A DNA stretch of 50,502 nucleotides. Source: Muribaculaceae bacterium (lineage in GTDB: Bacteria; Bacteroidota; Bacteroidia; Bacteroidales; Muribaculaceae). The position numbers and the translations under genes were made by a program. A model generated the notes under the pieces. The model had not been told where the DNA came from and ran no database searches. It saw only the letters and a program-made list of their open reading frames with translations. Numbering within the stretch: position 1 is the stretch's first letter; every line of letters starts with the position of its first letter. Where the stretch lies: assembly GCA_029061925.1 (NCBI GenBank), contig JAIDRE010000136.1, positions 1 to 50,502 on the forward strand. The letters run 5' to 3'. This document shows positions 18,047 to 26,459 of the stretch, one piece after another.

Positions 18047-18623
18047 CGGCAAGCGTAATCAACGCTTCGCCCCATCGTTCATAATATAACTGAAAACCTA
18101 CTTGCCCTTCACTTGTTTCAACAACAGCGTAGGGCTCTTTTTCATTTAAAGTCGGTAGCTTTATTGCAAACAATGACAATCCTTTTTGCAACATCGCTTT
18201 ATAAACCGCCTCCTTGATAGTCCATGCCCTGAGAAGATTATCTATATCACCTGCATATCCCATTTCATTTTCCCTCAAGAACTTAGACGCTACTCGGCGG
18301 AGTGCTTCACGTGGATATTCTATATCTACTCCAACAATCTTATCGGGAGAATATACTGCAATTAGAATATCCCGGGAATGAGAGATGGTAAACGAACCTG
18401 ATACACCTTTAATATAGGGATGTCCGTCGGCGGCATGCTTGATTTCGACATCTCGACCAAACATACGTTCAACGGCAATTTTAGCTGCAACTTTTTCTTT
18501 TAGCTTGGTCTCATTGCAACCGATCGAGTTGACCTTCAGGTCAAGGTTTACAGCGGTCAAATCGACTACTTCAACAAGTAGCGCTTGATTTTGCAATAAT
18601 TTAAAAAGAGTTACATTGCTCAC
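18006..18623 (-). CDS. 4'-phosphopantetheinyl transferase superfamily protein (Sfp-like)
   Basis: Transfers phosphopantetheine from CoA to carrier-protein serine. The 205 residues show HPYIKGVSGSFTISHSRDIL near 66-85 (P-motif region), the magnesium motif VGVDIEYP near 97 and WTIKEAVYKAM near 134. The start is a GTG at 18623, 5 bp after the gldE stop, so the two are probably co-transcribed. The 3' end runs 41 bp into the convergent SPOR gene. Targets may be the fatty-acid ACP or a secondary-metabolite carrier; no synthase genes are close. Confidence 0.9.
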   Translation of the reverse strand: MSNVTLFKLLQNQALLVEVVDLTAVNLDLKVNSIGCNETKLKEKVAAKIAVERMFGRDVEIKHAADGHPYIKGVSGSFTISHSRDILIAVYSPDKIVGVDIEYPREALRRVASKFLRENEMGYAGDIDNLLRAWTIKEAVYKAMLQKGLSLFAIKLPTLNEKEPYAVVETSEGQVGFQLYYERWGEALITLAVRDDAKCRGTEIS

Positions 18624-18628
18624 GCCTC

Positions 18629-19933
18629 TTACCTTTTATCCACCTGTGGTTCAGGCATAACTTTTACGCGAACCGATGCAATTCTGTGATGATCAATATC
18701 CAAAATTAAGAATCGGCAACGGCTATAGACCAATGATTCTTTTTCTTTCGGAAAGTCACCTTTGATAGCGAGCAACATTCCGGCGAGAGTTTCGGCATCT
18801 TCGGCCACATCAGCAAAATCATCCTCATCCAATCCGGTCACGCGGAAGAAGTCGGTCAAGAACGTTTTACCCTCAAAGATATATGTATCATCGGGAAGAC
18901 GTTTATAGAATTTTTCCTCCTCGTCATACTCATCATTAATGTCACCGACAATCTCTTCAAGGACGTCTTCAAGTGTTACTACACCTCTGGTTCCACCGAA
19001 CTCGTCGATAACAATCGCCATGTGAATTTTCAGCTTTCTGAAATCCTCCAAAAGGTCATCAATCATACGCGATTCCGGTACAAAGTAAGGCTTTCTGATT
19101 AGCTTTCGCCAATCAAAGTCTTTGTCTTCGCTGAAAGATAGATAAGGAATCAAGTCGCGGCTATAAAGCACTCCTTTTATATTGTCCTGAGTATTTTCAT
19201 AAACCGGCAAGCGCGAGTATCCGCTTTCAACCACGATTTTCATTACGGCAGGAAAATCGAGAGCTATGTTAATGTCGGTCATATCGACACGAGGTGTCAT
19301 AATTTCTGAAGCCGTTGTATCGCCAAATTTCAAAATACCTTCAAGCATTTCTTTATCGCTGCCTGACGCCTTAACATCGGTAATTTCAAGCGCTTGTGAA
19401 AGATCATCGGCGGTAATAGCATCGGGGTGACGTTCAACCACATGGTTTACAAATCGTGAACTCTTGACCAAAATTGACGAGAACGGATAAAGCAATTTTA
19501 CCATAAAAGTAACCGCTCCGACTGTTGCCTGAGCCCATTTCACAGGATAATTGTTGGCTACAAGCTTAGGTAGTATCTCGCCAAAAAGTAATATTAAGAA
19601 GGTAAGGATAACGGTTTGCAATACGAAACTCATCCACGGCTCCATTGAATCGAACAGCGGGTTGAGGGCAAACGAGCAAAGCACAACGATAGTCACATTT
19701 ACCAAGTTATTGGCTATAAGAATAGTTGCCAAAAGACGTTTGGGAGAGTCAAGCAATGATTTGATTGCATCATGCTTGGGCGATTCTTCAATCTCATCAT
19801 CATAGGTCGGCGAAAGCGAGAAAAATGAGATTTCGCTACCCGAAACAAAACCTGAGATAAACAAACATATAACTGCAACTGCCAATGCAACAATTTGACT
19901 GGCAGATAAAACATTAATATCGGCTGTCATCAT
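18629..19933 (-). CDS. gldE: GldE-type CNNM/CBS-domain transporter
   Basis: Membrane protein of the CorC/HlyC-type family; in Bacteroidota this branch is called gliding-motility-associated GldE even in non-gliders. It has a CNNM membrane domain with about four hydrophobic segments (SGFVSGSEISFFSLSP in the first, ILPKLVANNYPVKWAQ later). Two CBS repeats follow (TPRVDMTDINIALDFP; IHMAIVIDEFGGTRGVVTLE), then a C-terminal CorC/HlyC domain. The -7 box at 20045-20052 rules out the far upstream in-frame TTG at 20047. ATG 19933 is chosen; TTG 19969 (giving MDLDPLPACNLC) is a real alternative. Probable metal-ion efflux function is family-based. Confidence 0.88.
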   Translation of the reverse strand: MMTADINVLSASQIVALAVAVICLFISGFVSGSEISFFSLSPTYDDEIEESPKHDAIKSLLDSPKRLLATILIANNLVNVTIVVLCSFALNPLFDSMEPWMSFVLQTVILTFLILLFGEILPKLVANNYPVKWAQATVGAVTFMVKLLYPFSSILVKSSRFVNHVVERHPDAITADDLSQALEITDVKASGSDKEMLEGILKFGDTTASEIMTPRVDMTDINIALDFPAVMKIVVESGYSRLPVYENTQDNIKGVLYSRDLIPYLSFSEDKDFDWRKLIRKPYFVPESRMIDDLLEDFRKLKIHMAIVIDEFGGTRGVVTLEDVLEEIVGDINDEYDEEEKFYKRLPDDTYIFEGKTFLTDFFRVTGLDEDDFADVAEDAETLAGMLLAIKGDFPKEKESLVYSRCRFLILDIDHHRIASVRVKVMPEPQVDKR

Positions 19934-20044
19934 ACACAGATTACAAGCCGGAAGAGGGTCTAAGTCCAAATTAATTAGTTTAGTTAAACAATAGGTCAAA
20001 CTCCAATAACTGTCAGTATCAAAACATTGACCTGTTTTCGCCTG

Positions 20045-20076
20045 CAAATTTACATCTTTATTTTAAATTAAACAAA
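20045..20076 (-). promoter_or_regulatory. Promoter of gldE-PPTase
   Basis: Minus strand TTTG (20073-20076), 20 bp, TAAATTTG (20045-20052). Full consensus match; the implied leader is about 100 nt to the ATG at 19933. Confidence 0.75.
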
Positions 20077-20157
20077 ATCAAATGGGTAAATCACTAATGA
20101 ATTAACTATCATTGAAAAATTTTCAAGCTCAAAGCATTACTATTCAAAAAAAATCAC

Positions 20158-20165
20158 TATCTTTG
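20158..20165 (+). promoter_or_regulatory. -7 box (TATCTTTG) of tRNA-Pro
   Basis: TATCTTTG 33 bp before the tRNA 5' end. No clear TTTG at -33. Confidence 0.6.
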
Positions 20166-20198
20166 CATCGCTTTTGAAAAATCTGTTCATCAGCGACT

Positions 20199-20271
20199 CG
20201 GGGTGTAGCACAGTTGGCAGCGCGCCACGTTCGGGACGTGGAGGTCGGAAGTTCGAGTCTTCTCACCCCGA
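20199..20271 (+). tRNA. tRNA-Pro (anticodon CGG)
   Basis: Acceptor CGGGGTG pairs with CACCCCG. The anticodon stem CCACG/CGTGG holds loop ttCGGga, and the T-arm AAGTTCGAGTCTT is intact. 73 nt with discriminator A; CCA not encoded. Confidence 0.97.
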
Positions 20272-20283
20272 CAAATTCCCGTT

Positions 20284-20319
20284 AACCGCAAGTCTTCACC
20301 GATTTGCGGTTTCTTTTTT
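20284..20319 (+). terminator. Rho-independent terminator after tRNA-Pro
   Basis: Eight-bp stem AACCGCAA/TTGCGGTT, 12-nt loop, then C and six T. It separates the tRNA from the GTPase gene 20 bp downstream. Confidence 0.8.
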
Positions 20320-20339
20320 AACCATAAAAACTATTCGAT

Positions 20340-21578
20340 ATGACACAATCTGAAACTCCCATACTCCTCCTAACCGGCTATCTCGGTAGCGGTAAAACAA
20401 CACTGCTTAATCATATTCTCCATAATAAAAAAGGCATTAAATTTGCCGTTATTGTTAATGACCTCGGTGAAATTAACATCGATGCCGATCTGATTCGTAA
20501 AGGTGGAATTGTTGGAGCGGACGAAACGTCTGACGATCTCGTTGCACTCCAAAACGGATGTATTTGCTGTACTCTCCAAAATGACCTTATCAAGCAAATC
20601 TCCGACCTCATCATGACCCACAACTTTGATTACATCGTTATCGAAGCAAGCGGGATATGCGAACCGGCACCAATCGCCCGAACTATTGACGCAATGAACC
20701 GTATGGGTGCTCCCGTCCCTGAATCTCGTCCGCGTCTCGACTGTATCGTGACCGTTGTAGATGCACTGCGCATGAAAGCCGAATTTGAAAATGGAGACTC
20801 ACTCCGTCGCCCGAACCTTGATGAAGATGACATCGAAAATCTAATCATTGAGCAAATCGAATTCTGCAATATCATCATTCTCAACAAGATATCAGAAGTC
20901 ACGACTGAAGACGCTGCAAAACTCAAAGCAATCATCCGTGCTCTACAGCCCAAAGCCCGAATCATCGAGTCAGACTACGCCAACATCGACATCGAGGAAA
21001 TCATCAACACCAATCTCTTTGATTTTGAGAAAGTAGCGACCTCGGCAACCTGGGTTGATCAAATCGAGAACCATCATCCCGATGAAGATGATCATGATGA
21101 ACACGAACATCATCACCATCATCATGACGATGATGAGCATGAGCATCACCACCATGATCACGACCATCACCATCATCACCACCACGATGGGGAAGGTGAA
21201 GCTGAAGAATATGGAATCGGCACAATGGTTTATTATAACCGTCGCCCCTTCAATTTTGAGAAATTTGACCGCATGGTCAACCTTCACTGGCCAAAGAATA
21301 TAATTCGTGCCAAAGGCGTAGTTTATTTCAGCCAAAACCGCGATATGTCAATTCTCTTTGAACAAGCCGGTACTCAAAAAAAAATCACCGAAGCCGGATA
21401 TTGGTTTGCAACCGCCCCTGAAGCCGAACTCAAACAGATGATGAAAAACGATGCCAACCTGCGTCGCGACTGGGACGAAAAATATGGCGACCGTATGGAA
21501 AAAATCGTATTGATCGGTCGCGATCTTGACCGTCAAAAACTCTACGAACTTTTTGACAGCTGTCTCGAAAAAGAATAG
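20340..21578 (+). CDS. COG0523 (CobW-like) GTPase with His-rich metal-binding segment
   Basis: Predicted GTP-dependent metallochaperone, most likely for zinc. The 412 residues carry the P-loop GYLGSGKTTLLN near 13-24, the metal-site motif GCICCTL (Cys-x-Cys-Cys) near 74-80 and a Walker-B-like IVIEASGICEPAP near 98. The NKISE guanine motif is near 183. Residues about 245-288 are an extreme His/Asp/Glu-rich segment (runs such as HEHHHHHHDDDEHEHHHH). It is followed by the C-terminal CobW domain, including YYNRRPFNFEKFDRMV. The subgroup (zinc, cobalt or other) cannot be fixed by eye. It lies alone between two tRNA units. Confidence 0.92.
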   Translation: MTQSETPILLLTGYLGSGKTTLLNHILHNKKGIKFAVIVNDLGEINIDADLIRKGGIVGADETSDDLVALQNGCICCTLQNDLIKQISDLIMTHNFDYIVIEASGICEPAPIARTIDAMNRMGAPVPESRPRLDCIVTVVDALRMKAEFENGDSLRRPNLDEDDIENLIIEQIEFCNIIILNKISEVTTEDAAKLKAIIRALQPKARIIESDYANIDIEEIINTNLFDFEKVATSATWVDQIENHHPDEDDHDEHEHHHHHHDDDEHEHHHHDHDHHHHHHHDGEGEAEEYGIGTMVYYNRRPFNFEKFDRMVNLHWPKNIIRAKGVVYFSQNRDMSILFEQAGTQKKITEAGYWFATAPEAELKQMMKNDANLRRDWDEKYGDRMEKIVLIGRDLDRQKLYELFDSCLEKE

Positions 21579-21600
21579 TCACATTTTTATCCCCTAAAAT

Positions 21601-21631
21601 TTTGTCATTAAAAAAATTACCCCTAACTTTG
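21601..21631 (+). promoter_or_regulatory. Promoter of tRNA-Ala
   Basis: TTTG (21601-21604), 19 bp, TAACTTTG (21624-21631): full consensus. The -7 box is inside the left arm of a 12-bp palindrome whose right arm covers the tRNA 5' end. Confidence 0.78.
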
Positions 21632-21649
21632 CATCGCAAGTTAGGGGTA
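21618..21649. repeat. 12-bp-arm inverted repeat across tRNA-Ala promoter and 5' end
   Basis: Left arm TACCCCTAACTT (21618-21629) and right arm AAGTTAGGGGTA (21638-21649) are perfect complements around an 8-bp centre. The left arm holds most of the -7 box; the right arm holds the first six bases of the tRNA. Confidence 0.85.
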
Positions 21650-21717
21650 TTAGCTCATCTGGCTAGAGCGCAACACTGGCAGTGTTGAGGTGAGCGGTTC
21701 GAGTCCGCTATACTCCA
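21644..21717 (+). tRNA. tRNA-Ala (anticodon GGC)
   Basis: Acceptor GGGGTAT pairs with ATACTCC (one G-U). The anticodon stem CAACA/TGTTG holds loop ctGGCag, and the T-arm GCGGTTCGAGTCCGC is perfect. 74 nt, discriminator A, no encoded CCA. Confidence 0.96.
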
Positions 21718-21724
21718 CAAAAAT

Positions 21725-21767
21725 AAAAACCGATGTAATTCAAAATTTACAACGGTTTTTATTTTTT
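21725..21767 (+). terminator. Terminator after tRNA-Ala
   Basis: AAAAACCG/CGGTTTTT arms (21725-21732, 21753-21760) with an inner TGTAA/TTACA pairing, followed by ATTTTTT. Confidence 0.75.
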
Positions 21768-21803
21768 ATCACACGCCAATATGCACTTTCAAAATTACAT
21801 TCA

Positions 21804-22376
21804 TTGAAGAATATAGCTGTTTTTGCCTCGGGAAGCGGGTCTAACGCTGAGAATCTGATTCGTTATTTTAACGAAAATCAGCGTGGTGCCAAAGTTAATC
21901 TTGTAATTTGCAACAAGCAAAATGCAGGAGTCGTTGACCGTTCCAAACGTTTGGGCGTCGATTGCGTCATCTTGACAAAAGAACAAATACAAGACCCTGA
22001 AGCACTTTTACCGATATTGGGATTCCACAACACTGACATTATAGTCCTCGCAGGATTCCTGCTGCTTATTCCCCAATTTCTAATTGATCGATACGAAAAC
22101 CGCATAGTCAATATCCACCCCGCCCTACTCCCCAAATTCGGAGGCAAAGGAATGTATGGTCGCCACGTCCACGAAGCTGTTATCAATGCCGGCGAGAATG
22201 AAACAGGAATTACAATCCACTATGTCAATGGTCATTATGACAGTGGCGACATCATCTTTCAAGCCCAAGTTTCACTATCCCCTGACGATACCGTCGAAGA
22301 TGTCGAAGCAAAAGTTCACGACCTCGAACAAATGCATTTTGCCCAAGTAATTTTTGATACATTCTGCGCAAAATAA
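21804..22376 (+). CDS. purN: Phosphoribosylglycinamide formyltransferase
   Basis: Formylates GAR with 10-formyltetrahydrofolate in de novo purine synthesis. It has KNIAVFASGSGSNAENLIRY at the start, IIVLAGFLLLIP near 76, the catalytic IVNIHPALLPKFGGKGMYG near 97 (Asn-x-His-Pro) and TGITIHYVNGHYDSGDIIFQ near 137 (catalytic Asp). The TTG at 21804 is chosen: it gives 190 residues, normal for PurN, and the only in-frame ATG upstream (21690) lies inside tRNA-Ala. No separate promoter box was found, so expression may depend on read-through or a weak promoter near 21770. Confidence 0.93.
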   Translation: MKNIAVFASGSGSNAENLIRYFNENQRGAKVNLVICNKQNAGVVDRSKRLGVDCVILTKEQIQDPEALLPILGFHNTDIIVLAGFLLLIPQFLIDRYENRIVNIHPALLPKFGGKGMYGRHVHEAVINAGENETGITIHYVNGHYDSGDIIFQAQVSLSPDDTVEDVEAKVHDLEQMHFAQVIFDTFCAK

Positions 22377-22428
22377 AATTACACCATAACTCACTGATTT
22401 TATTATCTCAAATATCCATATTTGCGGT

Positions 22429-22557
22429 ATGAAACTGATAGAACTCAATATGGACAAAATCATCGCCTTGTGCAAAAAGTACAAAGTCGCTAAATTGTGG
22501 GTATTCGGTTCTATTCTAACCCCTCGCTTCAATGCCGACAGCGAAGTTTTTGCATGA
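22429..22557 (+). pseudogene. Remnant of an MNT-type nucleotidyltransferase (truncated)
   Basis: A 42-residue reading frame, MKLIELNMDKIIALCKKYKV followed by AKLWVFGSILTPRFNADS, matches the N-terminus of small minimal-nucleotidyltransferase-domain proteins (the GS-x(3)-G/T-x-R-x(5)-DSD pattern of MntA-type antitoxins and relatives). It breaks at the point where the catalytic Asp-x-Asp should follow, ending DSEVFA and stop. The rest of the domain is not present before asd. This looks like a 3' deletion of an old gene rather than a working small protein. Confidence 0.6.
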
Positions 22558-22613
22558 AGTGTTTGATTGCACAAAAAAGCTATTAAAACGGCTAATTCAT
22601 TAAAAATTATTCG

Positions 22614-22621
22614 TAATTTTG
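22614..22621 (+). promoter_or_regulatory. -7 box (TAATTTTG) of asd
   Basis: TAATTTTG lies 43 bp before the asd ATG at 22665. No clear TTTG at -33. Confidence 0.55.
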
Positions 22622-22664
22622 CACATTGATTATCAATTAACTGTGTTTTAAAATACATTTTTAA

Positions 22665-23681
22665 ATGAAAGTAGCTATTGTTGGCGCCAGTGGCGCTGTC
22701 GGACAGGAACTTTTAAGAGTACTCGACGAACAAAATTTTCCCGTTGACGAACTTCGCCTTTTCGGCTCAAGCCGTAGTGCCGGTAGTAAATATAAATTTC
22801 ACGGAGAAGAAATAGCCGTAAAAGAACTCACTCACGATGCTGAGGACTTCCGCCACATCGACTTTGCATTTGTTTCAGCCGGAGCTTCGACCTCTAAAGA
22901 ATTTGCCGAAACAATCACACGTCACGGTGCAACCATGATTGATAACTCAAGCGCCTTCAGAATGGATGCCGATGTTCCGTTGGTTGTTCCCGAAGTTAAT
23001 GGCGATGATGCGTTTCAGGCTACACGCAACATTATCGCCAATCCTAACTGCACAACAATACAGATGGTTGTTGCACTCAAACCAATCAACGACCTTTCGC
23101 CTATACGCCGCGTACACGTTGCTACATATCAGGCGGCAAGCGGAGCAGGTGCAACCGCAATGGACGAACTCGTCAACCAAACCGCTCAGCTTTCGCGCGG
23201 CGAAGAACCGACTATCGAAAAATTTGCCTATCAGCTTGCTTTCAACGTTATTCCTCACATTGATGTTTTCACCGACAACGGCTACACTAAAGAGGAAATG
23301 AAAATGTATAACGAAACAAAAAAAATCATGCACGCGCCCGACCTGAATGTTTCGGCAATGTGTGTTCGCGTGCCGGTTATGCGCGCCCACAGCGAAGCAA
23401 TTTGGGTCGAAACCGAGCGTCCAATCAGCGTTGCAGAAGCTCGTCGCGCATTTGAAAACGCAGTTGGTGTGCAAATCATTGATGAACCCGCCGAAAAACG
23501 CTACCCGATGCCTCTCGAAATAGCAGGTAAAGATCCCGTTTATGTCGGACGTATCCGCCAAGACCTTACCAATCCCAACGGCTTGACTTTCTGGACTGTT
23601 TCTGACCAAATCAAAAAGGGAGCAGCCCTCAACGCCGTTCAGATTGCAATGTATATGATCGAGAACGCCAACCTCCGATGA
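22665..23681 (+). CDS. asd: Aspartate-semialdehyde dehydrogenase
   Basis: NADPH-dependent reduction of aspartyl phosphate, feeding lysine/diaminopimelate, threonine and methionine synthesis. The 338 residues show [18 protein letters not shown] at about 3-20, [10 protein letters not shown] near 37 and [15 protein letters not shown] near 126 with catalytic Cys. [16 protein letters not shown] near 154 and a conserved His in [14 protein letters not shown] also fit. The usual length. Its stop overlaps the antiporter start (ATGA), so the two are translationally coupled. Confidence 0.97.
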   Translation: MKVAIVGASGAVGQELLRVLDEQNFPVDELRLFGSSRSAGSKYKFHGEEIAVKELTHDAEDFRHIDFAFVSAGASTSKEFAETITRHGATMIDNSSAFRMDADVPLVVPEVNGDDAFQATRNIIANPNCTTIQMVVALKPINDLSPIRRVHVATYQAASGAGATAMDELVNQTAQLSRGEEPTIEKFAYQLAFNVIPHIDVFTDNGYTKEEMKMYNETKKIMHAPDLNVSAMCVRVPVMRAHSEAIWVETERPISVAEARRAFENAVGVQIIDEPAEKRYPMPLEIAGKDPVYVGRIRQDLTNPNGLTFWTVSDQIKKGAALNAVQIAMYMIENANLR

Positions 23682-25879
23682 TTCCGCTCGCGATAGTCAC
23701 CGACCCTATTTCAATATTTTTCATCGTTCTGGTGATAATATTGATGGCGCCCGTCATTCTCAATAAGCTGCACATTCCTCACATTATCGGAATGATAGCT
23801 GCCGGAGTAGTGGTGGGTCCATATGGGTTTGATGTGCTTGACAGCGACAGCAGTTTTGAAATTTTCGGACAGGTCGGACTTCTTTATTTGATGTTCCTTG
23901 CCGGACTCGAAATAGATATGTTCCGACTTAAACTCAACTTCAATCGCGGACTCGTATTTGGACTCTTAACATTCTTTGTTCCGTTGATTCTCGGTGCAAT
24001 AACGAGCCTCTGGATTCTACATTTAGACGTCACAACATCGGTTTTGTTAGGGTCAATGTACGCATCCCATACCCTCATAGCCTACCCTATCACCGCTCGC
24101 CTTGGAATTTCAAAAAGTCAGGTCGTACTCATTGCTGTTGTCGGAACAATCATTGCAGTAACAGGCTCACTTTTAGCACTCGGAATTGTCGTTGACATCC
24201 ATAACGCCGGCGAATTTGAGTTTTTGCATCTACTCTGGTTACTCGTCAAAATGGCAATCTATTGCGCCGCCATTCTTTATCTGTATCCACGCTTGACCCG
24301 ACGTTTCTTCAAGGAGAACAGTGACAATGTAACCCAGTTTGTCTATGTTCTTGCAATGGTTTTCATGTCAGCTATCATAGCAAAAGCAATTGGACTTGAA
24401 GCCGTATTAGGTGCCTTCTTTGCCGGTCTCGTCCTCAACCGATATGTCCCATCGGGGTCTTCTCTTATGAGTCGAATCGAATTTGTCGGCAACGCACTTT
24501 TTATTCCTTACTTTCTGATCGGAGTCGGAATGATGATAAATCTCCACGTTGTTACTAACACCGAGACCATCATCGTCACCGCCGAAATTCTGGTAATCGC
24601 ACTTGCCGGAAAATGGATTGCAGCATGGATTGCTCAACGTATATACAAGATGGACGGAGATGCGCGTCGCTTATTATTCGGACTGACAACCGCCCACACA
24701 GCCGTTGCTCTTGCAGTCGTAACTATCGGCTACAATATGACCGGACCGAACGGTGAACATCTGATGGACGAGACAATACTTAACGGCACGATCATGGTAA
24801 TCTTAATCACTTGTGCCATAGCTCCGTTTGTTACCGCCGGAGCCGCATCACGCATCAAAATTGCAATGCTCACCAACGGCGAATCAGATGAGCAGGCTCG
24901 CAAAATCAAGGTCGAAAACGTATTGATTCCGATTGCCAATCCCGTAACCGCGCCATCGCTTGTCGAACTTGCTTTGTTAATGTCAAACGGCGAGGATGAA
25001 GATACTACGCGTCGAAAAGCCCGTATATTTGCACTCAACGTGCGCAACGACAACTCGGCCAAATCCAAGGCAATGAGTCGTAACTCGCTTGAAATTGCAG
25101 TGGCAGCCGGGGCAGCCGTCGATTCTGCTGTAACCCCTATCGAGCGTTATGACCTCAATACAATCACAGGCTTGGTAAACGTTATCGAAGAGCGTGACAT
25201 CAGCCGTGTTATCATCGGCATGCACCGTCGCGCAACAATGATTGACAGCTATTTCGGTTCAACAATTGACCGTCTCGTCAAATCGACCAACAAAATGATT
25301 GTCATCTCGCGATTCTTCATCCCGGTCAACACTGTTACGCGCATCGTGGTAGTTGTCCCCGACAAAGCCCAGTTTGAAACCGGATTCAAAGGATGGCTAT
25401 CGGCTATCGGCAACCTTACCCGACAACTCGGATGTCGAGTGATTTTCTGCTGCAAGACCGAACTCCAATCAATCATCAAAGCCACCTTACGCGAAGAGCG
25501 ACTCGTTATCAGGTCGGAATACCGTACCCTTGACGAAGATGACGACTTTGTACTGCTGGCAAACCGAATTCTCGATGACGACCTGCTGGTTTACATTAAC
25601 TCACGCCCGACCTCAGTCAGCTACTCAGCCAATATGACCGAAGTTCCTACATTCCTCCAAAAATATTTTGCGAGCAACAACATAATGGTGATTTATCCCG
25701 AGCAATTTGGAGACCAGTCATCGGCAGCATCATTCGTCGATCCGATGGCAAACGACCTCAGTCAGGCAGCCTCACCCGTCTTTACGAAAATCAGAGGATG
25801 GTGGCGCCGTTCGGTTTATTATCCAATGTATAAATTCACCCATAAGCGTTCGCGACGTAAAAACAAAATTGACTTATAA
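23678..25879 (+). CDS. Cation:proton antiporter (CPA2 family) with C-terminal USP-like domains
   Basis: Predicted Na+ or K+/H+ antiporter. Of 733 residues the first ~400 form about 12 membrane helices with CPA2 hallmarks ([20 protein letters not shown] near 29, [17 protein letters not shown] near 68-84, [18 protein letters not shown] near 243). The C-terminal ~330 residues are soluble with universal-stress-protein-like elements ([20 protein letters not shown] near 509), likely regulatory. Coupled to asd by a 4-nt overlap and followed after 3 bp by a gene of unknown function. Ion specificity is not determinable here. Confidence 0.92.
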   Translation: MIPLAIVTDPISIFFIVLVIILMAPVILNKLHIPHIIGMIAAGVVVGPYGFDVLDSDSSFEIFGQVGLLYLMFLAGLEIDMFRLKLNFNRGLVFGLLTFFVPLILGAITSLWILHLDVTTSVLLGSMYASHTLIAYPITARLGISKSQVVLIAVVGTIIAVTGSLLALGIVVDIHNAGEFEFLHLLWLLVKMAIYCAAILYLYPRLTRRFFKENSDNVTQFVYVLAMVFMSAIIAKAIGLEAVLGAFFAGLVLNRYVPSGSSLMSRIEFVGNALFIPYFLIGVGMMINLHVVTNTETIIVTAEILVIALAGKWIAAWIAQRIYKMDGDARRLLFGLTTAHTAVALAVVTIGYNMTGPNGEHLMDETILNGTIMVILITCAIAPFVTAGAASRIKIAMLTNGESDEQARKIKVENVLIPIANPVTAPSLVELALLMSNGEDEDTTRRKARIFALNVRNDNSAKSKAMSRNSLEIAVAAGAAVDSAVTPIERYDLNTITGLVNVIEERDISRVIIGMHRRATMIDSYFGSTIDRLVKSTNKMIVISRFFIPVNTVTRIVVVVPDKAQFETGFKGWLSAIGNLTRQLGCRVIFCCKTELQSIIKATLREERLVIRSEYRTLDEDDDFVLLANRILDDDLLVYINSRPTSVSYSANMTEVPTFLQKYFASNNIMVIYPEQFGDQSSAASFVDPMANDLSQAASPVFTKIRGWWRRSVYYPMYKFTHKRSRRKNKIDL

Positions 25880-25882
25880 TCA

Positions 25883-26446
25883 ATGGCAGACAACTATCTT
25901 GAACGAAAAATGGAAGAACACCGCCGAGGGGCATCTCCACGCAAAACCTCGGTTGGTCCGACCAAAGGGAAGTTATCATTTAACTTTCCTCCTCGTCGAG
26001 TATTGTTGTTTGATCTTGACGAAAATTTAACCGCACGACTTGTTCAAGCCTATGGGGAAACAGGATGCCGAGTAGCCGTTTACCCGGGAATAACCTCGAT
26101 TGACGGAGCACGGCTAATCAGTTCGACCAACAATCCCTCGACCGACTTAACTGGCGTTCTAAACGCTTGGGGCGATATCGACATTGTTGTCGCTCTATCC
26201 AACTCTCAACTCGTTGACAACTCCATTCAAACCATATTAACCCATCGCGAGTTGCTTCCCTACCCCAATGACTACGGCTTGAGATTAATTGCAATTGGAG
26301 AAACCAACCCGCTCATATCTGACAACGTTACAACCTGTTTCATCGAAACAAAACAACCGATACCATCTGACGCATTTCAAAAAATTGTGCCGTCAGTCCT
26401 CTTCCTATCATTAAACGATATGGCAAACACGAATATTAAACTCTAA
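25883..26446 (+). CDS. Hypothetical protein, possible Rossmann-like fold
   Basis: I do not recognise a specific function. The 187 residues begin with a charged segment (MADNYLERKMEEHRRGASPR), then alternate strands and helices: RRVLLFDLDENLTARLVQAY near 37 and GCRVAVYPG near 60. DIDIVVALSNSQLVDNSIQT near 97 follows in the same pattern. This resembles an SDR-like Rossmann half without the Gly-rich loop or Tyr-x3-Lys motif, so it is probably not an active oxidoreductase. It sits 3 bp after the antiporter and 13 bp before the glycosyltransferase gene, and is almost certainly expressed as a real gene. Confidence 0.7.
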   Translation: MADNYLERKMEEHRRGASPRKTSVGPTKGKLSFNFPPRRVLLFDLDENLTARLVQAYGETGCRVAVYPGITSIDGARLISSTNNPSTDLTGVLNAWGDIDIVVALSNSQLVDNSIQTILTHRELLPYPNDYGLRLIAIGETNPLISDNVTTCFIETKQPIPSDAFQKIVPSVLFLSLNDMANTNIKL

Positions 26447-26459
26447 TCATTTTAAGACA

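Noticed and set aside
19934..20047. N-terminal extension of GldE starting at a TTG at 20047.
   Set aside because: The TTG is inside a full consensus promoter (TTTG, 20 bp, TAAATTTG). A shorter extension from TTG 19969 stays possible.
21060..21185. Tandem DNA repeat (CATCAC/GATGAT-like).
   Set aside because: It is explained by the His/Asp-rich protein segment; there is no exact repeat unit or array structure.
20970..21335. Antisense open frames rich in Met, Val and Asp over the COG0523 gene.
   Set aside because: They are mirror readings of the His/Asp-codon-rich segment (CAT/GAT repeats) and have no promoter or protein-like composition of their own.
22429..22557. Functional small protein of 42 residues.
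   Set aside because: It lacks the second half of the nucleotidyltransferase active site and has no full -7 box, so a remnant is more likely.
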